DNA of 35,299 nt from Roseburia sp. (lineage in GTDB: Bacteria; Bacillota; Clostridia; Lachnospirales; Lachnospiraceae): contig JAPFDX010000043.1 of the NCBI GenBank assembly GCA_026168605.1, forward strand, positions 1 to 35,299, written 5' to 3'. Every line of letters starts with the position of its first letter. Position 1 is the stretch's first letter. A program made the translations under genes and the position numbers. This document shows, one piece after another, positions 31,518 through 35,299 of this stretch. The notes beneath the pieces are model-generated. The model ran no database searches and was not told the DNA's origin. It saw only the letters and a program-made list of their open reading frames with translations.

Positions 31518-33764
31518 TCAGAAGCCGTTGACCGGGTTAAAATCAAACTGCACCGCCACATCCTTATATGCACGGTTCTCCCGGATAAACTTCTCTGCCT
31601 CGTCTTTTATTTTTACCAAATCCGCATAATCCTGCGTCTTTAGATAAAGAACCTTCTTATAAATATCATTCACCTTCGCAACCGCCGCGTCCGCAGGTCC
31701 GATCACCTGCATCAAAAGCCCTGCCCCCTGGCTCCACTGATCCACCCGGCGTTTCAGCAGCCTTGCGCCCTCCGCCGCGTCCGCCTCACTGCGCGACGCG
31801 CACAGGATCACCAGAAGATTCCACACCGGCGGGTAGTACATCAGCGCGCGGTATTCGATCTCCTGCTCATAAAAAGCCTCATAGTCCTGACTCTTCGCTG
31901 CCACAATGGCATAATGCTCCGGGTCATAGGTCTGGATCACCACCTCGCCGGGCAGCCTGCCGCGCCCCGCTCTGCCCGCCGCCTGCACCAGAAGCTGAAA
32001 GGTGCGCTCCGGCGCATGGTAATCGCTGACGTAAAGCGACAGATCCGCCGCCAGCACGCCCACCAGCGTGACGTCCGGAAAATCATGCCCCTTGACGATC
32101 ATCTGCGTGCCGACCAGAATGTCCGCCTCGTGGTTTGCAAAAGCGGATAGGATCTGCTCGTAGCTCTCCCGGTTCCTCGTCGTGTCCGTATCCATCCGCA
32201 GCACACGCGCCTGCGGGAAACGCTGCTTCACGATCTGCTCTACCTTTTCTGTCCCCGCCTTAAAGCCGCTGATATATTTCGAGCCGCAGGAAGGGCACGT
32301 CTTGGGCCGGGGCATCTCACAGCCACAGTAGTGACAGACCATCCTGCCCGATGCCTCCCCGCCTCCGTGCTGGCTTAAGGACACGTCGCAATGCGGACAT
32401 TTTATCACATATCCGCAGGCTCTGCAAGAAACAAAGCCGGACATCCCCCGGCGGTTTAAAAAAAGCATGGTCTGCTGTCCGTCGCGCAGACGCTGTTCCA
32501 TCAGCTCCGTCAGACGCCCGCTTAAGATCGAGCGGTTGCCAAGTCTTAACTCCTCACGCAGATCGATGACCTCACACTCCGGCAGGGGCTGCTCTTTCAC
32601 ACGTTTCTCCATCGTAAGCAGGCAGTATTCCCCGCTTTTTGCCTTATAAAAGCTGTCGACCGAGGGCGTCGCCGAGCCGAGCACGACCGCCGCACCGAGC
32701 ATCGCAGCACGCGCGATCGCCGTCTCCCGCGCATGGTAGCGCGGCACATTTTCACTCTTGTAGGACGCCTCGTGCTCCTCGTCTATGATGATCAGACCGA
32801 GGTTTAAAAACGGGGTAAAAAGTGCGGAACGCGGTCCGATGATGATGTCAATCTCCCCGTTTTTTGCCCGCAGGAACTGGTCGTAACGCTCGCCCGCCGT
32901 CATTCTGGAATTCAACACCGAAACGCGGTCTCCGAAACGGTTATAAAATCGCATGACCGTCTGGTAGGTGAGCGCGATCTCTGGGATCAGGACGATCGCC
33001 TGCTTCCCCTGCGCCACAATGTGGGCGATCAGCTCCATATAGACCTCCGTCTTGCCGCTGCCCGTCACACCCTTGAGCAGATAGGTTTTTCGCTCCCCCG
33101 ACTCGTAATCGGAGAGAAACGTATCGACCACGCGCTGCTGTTCCTCATTCAACTGCCGTACATAGTCCTTCCTGCTCAGATGCCCCACCGGATTGCGGTA
33201 CTGCGTTTCACGGATAACCTTTAACACGCCCTGCTCCTCCAGCGCGCGGATCACACTGCTGCTCACCGCAAGCTTTCCGGTAATGACCGCCCAGTCCAGC
33301 TCTTCTACCTCAAGCAGCGCCTCCAAAAGCCTCGCCCGCGCCGTGCTGTGCTTCCTTACAAATTCCGCAAGAAGATTTTTCGCCTCCACCGGGTGAACGG
33401 CAAGCCGCACCCGCTTATGCTCCTCCATTTTCTTCTTCTGCTTCACCGGAAGCACCGTCTTTAGGGCATGGTTCATCGTTCCGCCGTAATTCTTGCGCAT
33501 CCACGCGGCAAGCGCGATCAGATGCGACTCCAGCGGGACGCTGTTCTTTGTGATATGAAAAATATCCTTGATCTTTTCCTCGTCAAAGTCCGTCTCGTCC
33601 GTCAGCTCTATGACATAACCCGTCATCCGGCGGTTCCCAAACGGAACCGTCACCTGCATCCCCACAGCAAGCTGCGCCCGCAGATGCTCCGGTATGCGGT
33701 AGTCAAAGGTCTTATCCAGTTTTTCCTGCGATATATCGACAATGATCCTTGCGTATTTTGACAT
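31518..33764 (-). CDS. priA: Primosomal replication-restart helicase PriA (N')
   Basis: 748 residues from the ATG at 33764 (GGAG 5 bases upstream). The frame is open much further, to 34142, but that part is the shadow of murE in another frame and has no family resemblance. N-terminal DNA-binding domain with F-D-Y-R-I-P and V-P-F-G-N-R; helicase core with G-V-T-G-S-G-K-T-E-V-Y and D-E-E-H-E-A-S-Y-K; paired zinc sites (C-R-A-C-G, C-P-H-C, C-H-Y-C-G-C, C-P-S-C). It reloads the replisome at stalled forks. Confidence 0.96.
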   Translation of the reverse strand: MSKYARIIVDISQEKLDKTFDYRIPEHLRAQLAVGMQVTVPFGNRRMTGYVIELTDETDFDEEKIKDIFHITKNSVPLESHLIALAAWMRKNYGGTMNHALKTVLPVKQKKKMEEHKRVRLAVHPVEAKNLLAEFVRKHSTARARLLEALLEVEELDWAVITGKLAVSSSVIRALEEQGVLKVIRETQYRNPVGHLSRKDYVRQLNEEQQRVVDTFLSDYESGERKTYLLKGVTGSGKTEVYMELIAHIVAQGKQAIVLIPEIALTYQTVMRFYNRFGDRVSVLNSRMTAGERYDQFLRAKNGEIDIIIGPRSALFTPFLNLGLIIIDEEHEASYKSENVPRYHARETAIARAAMLGAAVVLGSATPSVDSFYKAKSGEYCLLTMEKRVKEQPLPECEVIDLREELRLGNRSILSGRLTELMEQRLRDGQQTMLFLNRRGMSGFVSCRACGYVIKCPHCDVSLSQHGGGEASGRMVCHYCGCEMPRPKTCPSCGSKYISGFKAGTEKVEQIVKQRFPQARVLRMDTDTTRNRESYEQILSAFANHEADILVGTQMIVKGHDFPDVTLVGVLAADLSLYVSDYHAPERTFQLLVQAAGRAGRGRLPGEVVIQTYDPEHYAIVAAKSQDYEAFYEQEIEYRALMYYPPVWNLLVILCASRSEADAAEGARLLKRRVDQWSQGAGLLMQVIGPADAAVAKVNDIYKKVLYLKTQDYADLVKIKDEAEKFIRENRAYKDVAVQFDFNPVNGF

Positions 33765-33787
33765 TTCCTCTCCATTCCGAAGCGTAC

Positions 33788-35290
33788 TCACAGATAATTC
33801 TTTCTTCCCGCAGTCTGCCTGATCGCCGCCTCCGCCAACGCATGATCGCTGACCGGGTATTTCACGCCGCGGATCTCCTGATACCCCTCGTGTCCCTTTC
33901 CCGCGATCACAATCATATCGCCCCGCCGCGCCATGCGCACCGCATGGGCAATCGCCTCTCCACGGTCTGTGATCCGCACATAGGACGCCCCCGTCGGGCG
34001 GATGCCGGTCTCGATGTCGTCCAAAATCGCCTCCGCGTCCTCCCAACGCGGATTGTCCGACGTCAGTATCGTGACATCCGCGAGCCTTCCGGCTGCCTCG
34101 CCCATCCGGCTGCGCCTTAACTTGGAACGGTTTCCCCCACACCCAAATAAAACGACCAGACGCTTCGGAGAAAATCCGCGCAGCGTCTCCAGAAGATTTT
34201 TCAGGCTCATCTCATTGTGTGCATAATCGATCAAAAGTACATAGTCCTCCGACGGGCTGATGTTCTCGCAGCGCCCGGGCACACGCGCACGCGCAAGTCC
34301 CAGCCGCAGCGCCTCCGGTTTTACCCGAAAATGCAGCGCCACCGCAGCCGCAGCCACCGCGTTACTCACATTAAACATACCCGGAAGCTGTATCGCAAGC
34401 GGTATCCACTCGATGCCATAGCGCAGGAAAAACCGCGTCATCAATTTTCCGTCGCGCAGGGAAAATTCTTCGCACTCTGCCCGGTAATCTGCGGGTGTGT
34501 CCACTGAAATTCCTTTTGTGGAAAAATATTCCACCCTGCAGGTATGCCCGTCTGACATCTGCGCACAGTGTGCGTCGTCTCTGTTAAAAATTCCGATCTC
34601 ACACTGATCAAAAAGCGCCCGCTTACAGGAAAGATATTCCTCAAAGGATGCATGCTCTCCCTTTCCGATGTGATCCGGCTCAATATTTAAAAACACGCCG
34701 ACGTCATACCGGATGCCCGCCGTCCGCAGCATCTTGATCCCCTGTGAGGAGACCTCCATCACACAGCAGTCGCAGCCGTTCTCCACCATCGCCGCCAGAT
34801 ACTTCTGCACCTCATATGCCTCCGGTGTCGTGTGCTCCGCCGGCTGCATCGTCCTGCCATCGTCGATGGCAACCGTCCCGATCATCCCGACCCGGTGCCC
34901 TGCCTCCCGCAGGATCTCCGCCGCAAGGTATGCGGTCGTCGTCTTACCCTTTGTCCCGGTGATCCCTACCATCCGAAGCTTTGCTGCCGGAAAATCAAAA
35001 AACGCCGCCGAAAGTCTCCAGAGCGCGTCCCTTGTATCAGGGACGTCAATGACAGTCACCCCGTCCGGCGGCAAAAAGTCTGTACGCTCCTCCACCACGA
35101 CCGCCGCTGCGCCGCGCGCCACTGCGTCCGACAGATAGCGGTGTCCGTCTGTCCGAAATCCTTTCAGACAAATAAACAGGGAGCCACTCTTTACTTTCCC
35201 GGAATGATAGCAGATGTCTGTGATCTCCCGTATGAGGCTTCCCTGCACGCTTTTGTATGAGATATGTAATAATAGCTGTTCTAACTGCAC
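33788..35290 (-). CDS. murE: UDP-MurNAc-L-Ala-D-Glu:meso-diaminopimelate ligase
   Basis: 500 residues. It adds the third amino acid of the peptidoglycan stem peptide. P-loop G-I-T-G-T-K-G-K-T-T-T at 109-119, T-T-P-E at 154-157, carbamylated-Lys region S-C-K-R-A at 221-225, Y-A-H-N around 356-359 and D-N-P-R at 412-415, the signature for meso-diaminopimelate as substrate. The start is a GTG at 35290 with GGAG 5 bases upstream; only 9 bases precede it in the window and the frame is open there, so an earlier start beyond the edge cannot be excluded. Confidence 0.95.
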   Translation of the reverse strand: MQLEQLLLHISYKSVQGSLIREITDICYHSGKVKSGSLFICLKGFRTDGHRYLSDAVARGAAAVVVEERTDFLPPDGVTVIDVPDTRDALWRLSAAFFDFPAAKLRMVGITGTKGKTTTAYLAAEILREAGHRVGMIGTVAIDDGRTMQPAEHTTPEAYEVQKYLAAMVENGCDCCVMEVSSQGIKMLRTAGIRYDVGVFLNIEPDHIGKGEHASFEEYLSCKRALFDQCEIGIFNRDDAHCAQMSDGHTCRVEYFSTKGISVDTPADYRAECEEFSLRDGKLMTRFFLRYGIEWIPLAIQLPGMFNVSNAVAAAAVALHFRVKPEALRLGLARARVPGRCENISPSEDYVLLIDYAHNEMSLKNLLETLRGFSPKRLVVLFGCGGNRSKLRRSRMGEAAGRLADVTILTSDNPRWEDAEAILDDIETGIRPTGASYVRITDRGEAIAHAVRMARRGDMIVIAGKGHEGYQEIRGVKYPVSDHALAEAAIRQTAGRKNYL

Positions 35291-35299
35291 TCCTGCTCC

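Noticed and set aside
33765-34142. Upstream extension of the priA reading frame by 126 codons
   Set aside because: It lies wholly inside murE in another frame, has Gly/Arg-rich non-family sequence, and the ATG at 33764 has a good ribosome binding site and the typical PriA start.
1-35299. tRNA, rRNA, riboswitch, insertion sequence or prophage genes
   Set aside because: No cloverleaf, conserved riboswitch core, transposase, integrase or phage protein was recognised on either strand, although by-eye reading could miss a small RNA.

Overview
The window looks like the chromosome of a Gram-positive, spore-forming gut-type anaerobe of the class Clostridia, most likely a Lachnospiraceae member. This rests on the order of a conserved housekeeping block (murE-priA-def-fmt-yugP-rsmB-rlmN-prpC-prkC-rsgA-rpe-thiN), a meso-diaminopimelate type MurE, a YlmC/YmxH sporulation protein and strong AGGAGG-type ribosome binding sites. 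It is an inference from family knowledge; no 16S or database search was possible. All genes but one lie on the minus strand and are tightly packed. No gene-free stretch exceeds 300 bases; the two largest gaps are 18257-18504 (terminator plus promoter) and 16346-16502 (divergent promoter region).

Right part (about 16.8-35.3 kb), read right to left: cell-wall, replication-restart, translation-start and ribosome-maturation genes, then the PP2C phosphatase/PASTA kinase pair that controls cell-wall growth, then rsgA, rpe and thiN. Directly after thiN, with no evident terminator between, comes a very large secreted protein carrying an IdeS/Mac-like cysteine protease domain, several Ig-like domains, a Gly/Asn/Gln/Asp-rich stalk and a C-terminal membrane anchor. 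It ends in a clear intrinsic terminator. Next are ychF, on its own promoter, and ymxH.

Left part (1-16.4 kb): one apparent operon of at least 15 minus-strand genes. It starts with a Tad/Flp-type pilus machine (TadZ, TadA ATPase, TadB, TadC, Flp pilin, prepilin peptidase, a WG-repeat lipid-bilayer-anchored protein, two TadE-like pseudopilins, a large TadG/DUF5702-like protein). It continues without a break into a complete threonine-phosphorylation module (FHA protein, PP2C phosphatase, transmembrane Ser/Thr kinase without PASTA domains), two small unknown membrane proteins, and the start of a repeat-rich surface protein cut by the window edge. A single XRE-family regulator is transcribed divergently, and matching inverted-repeat sites overlap and flank the predicted pilus promoter.

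The most interesting signals are: the fusion of a Tad pilus locus with its own kinase/phosphatase/FHA signalling set (formally like the type VI secretion threonine phosphorylation pathway); the operator-like repeats linking the XRE gene to this operon; a TadZ whose P-loop has lost both lysines; a pilin that lacks the usual Glu+5 while the two pseudopilins keep it; hairpins bracketing the pilin cistron; and the IdeS-like surface protease in a housekeeping operon.
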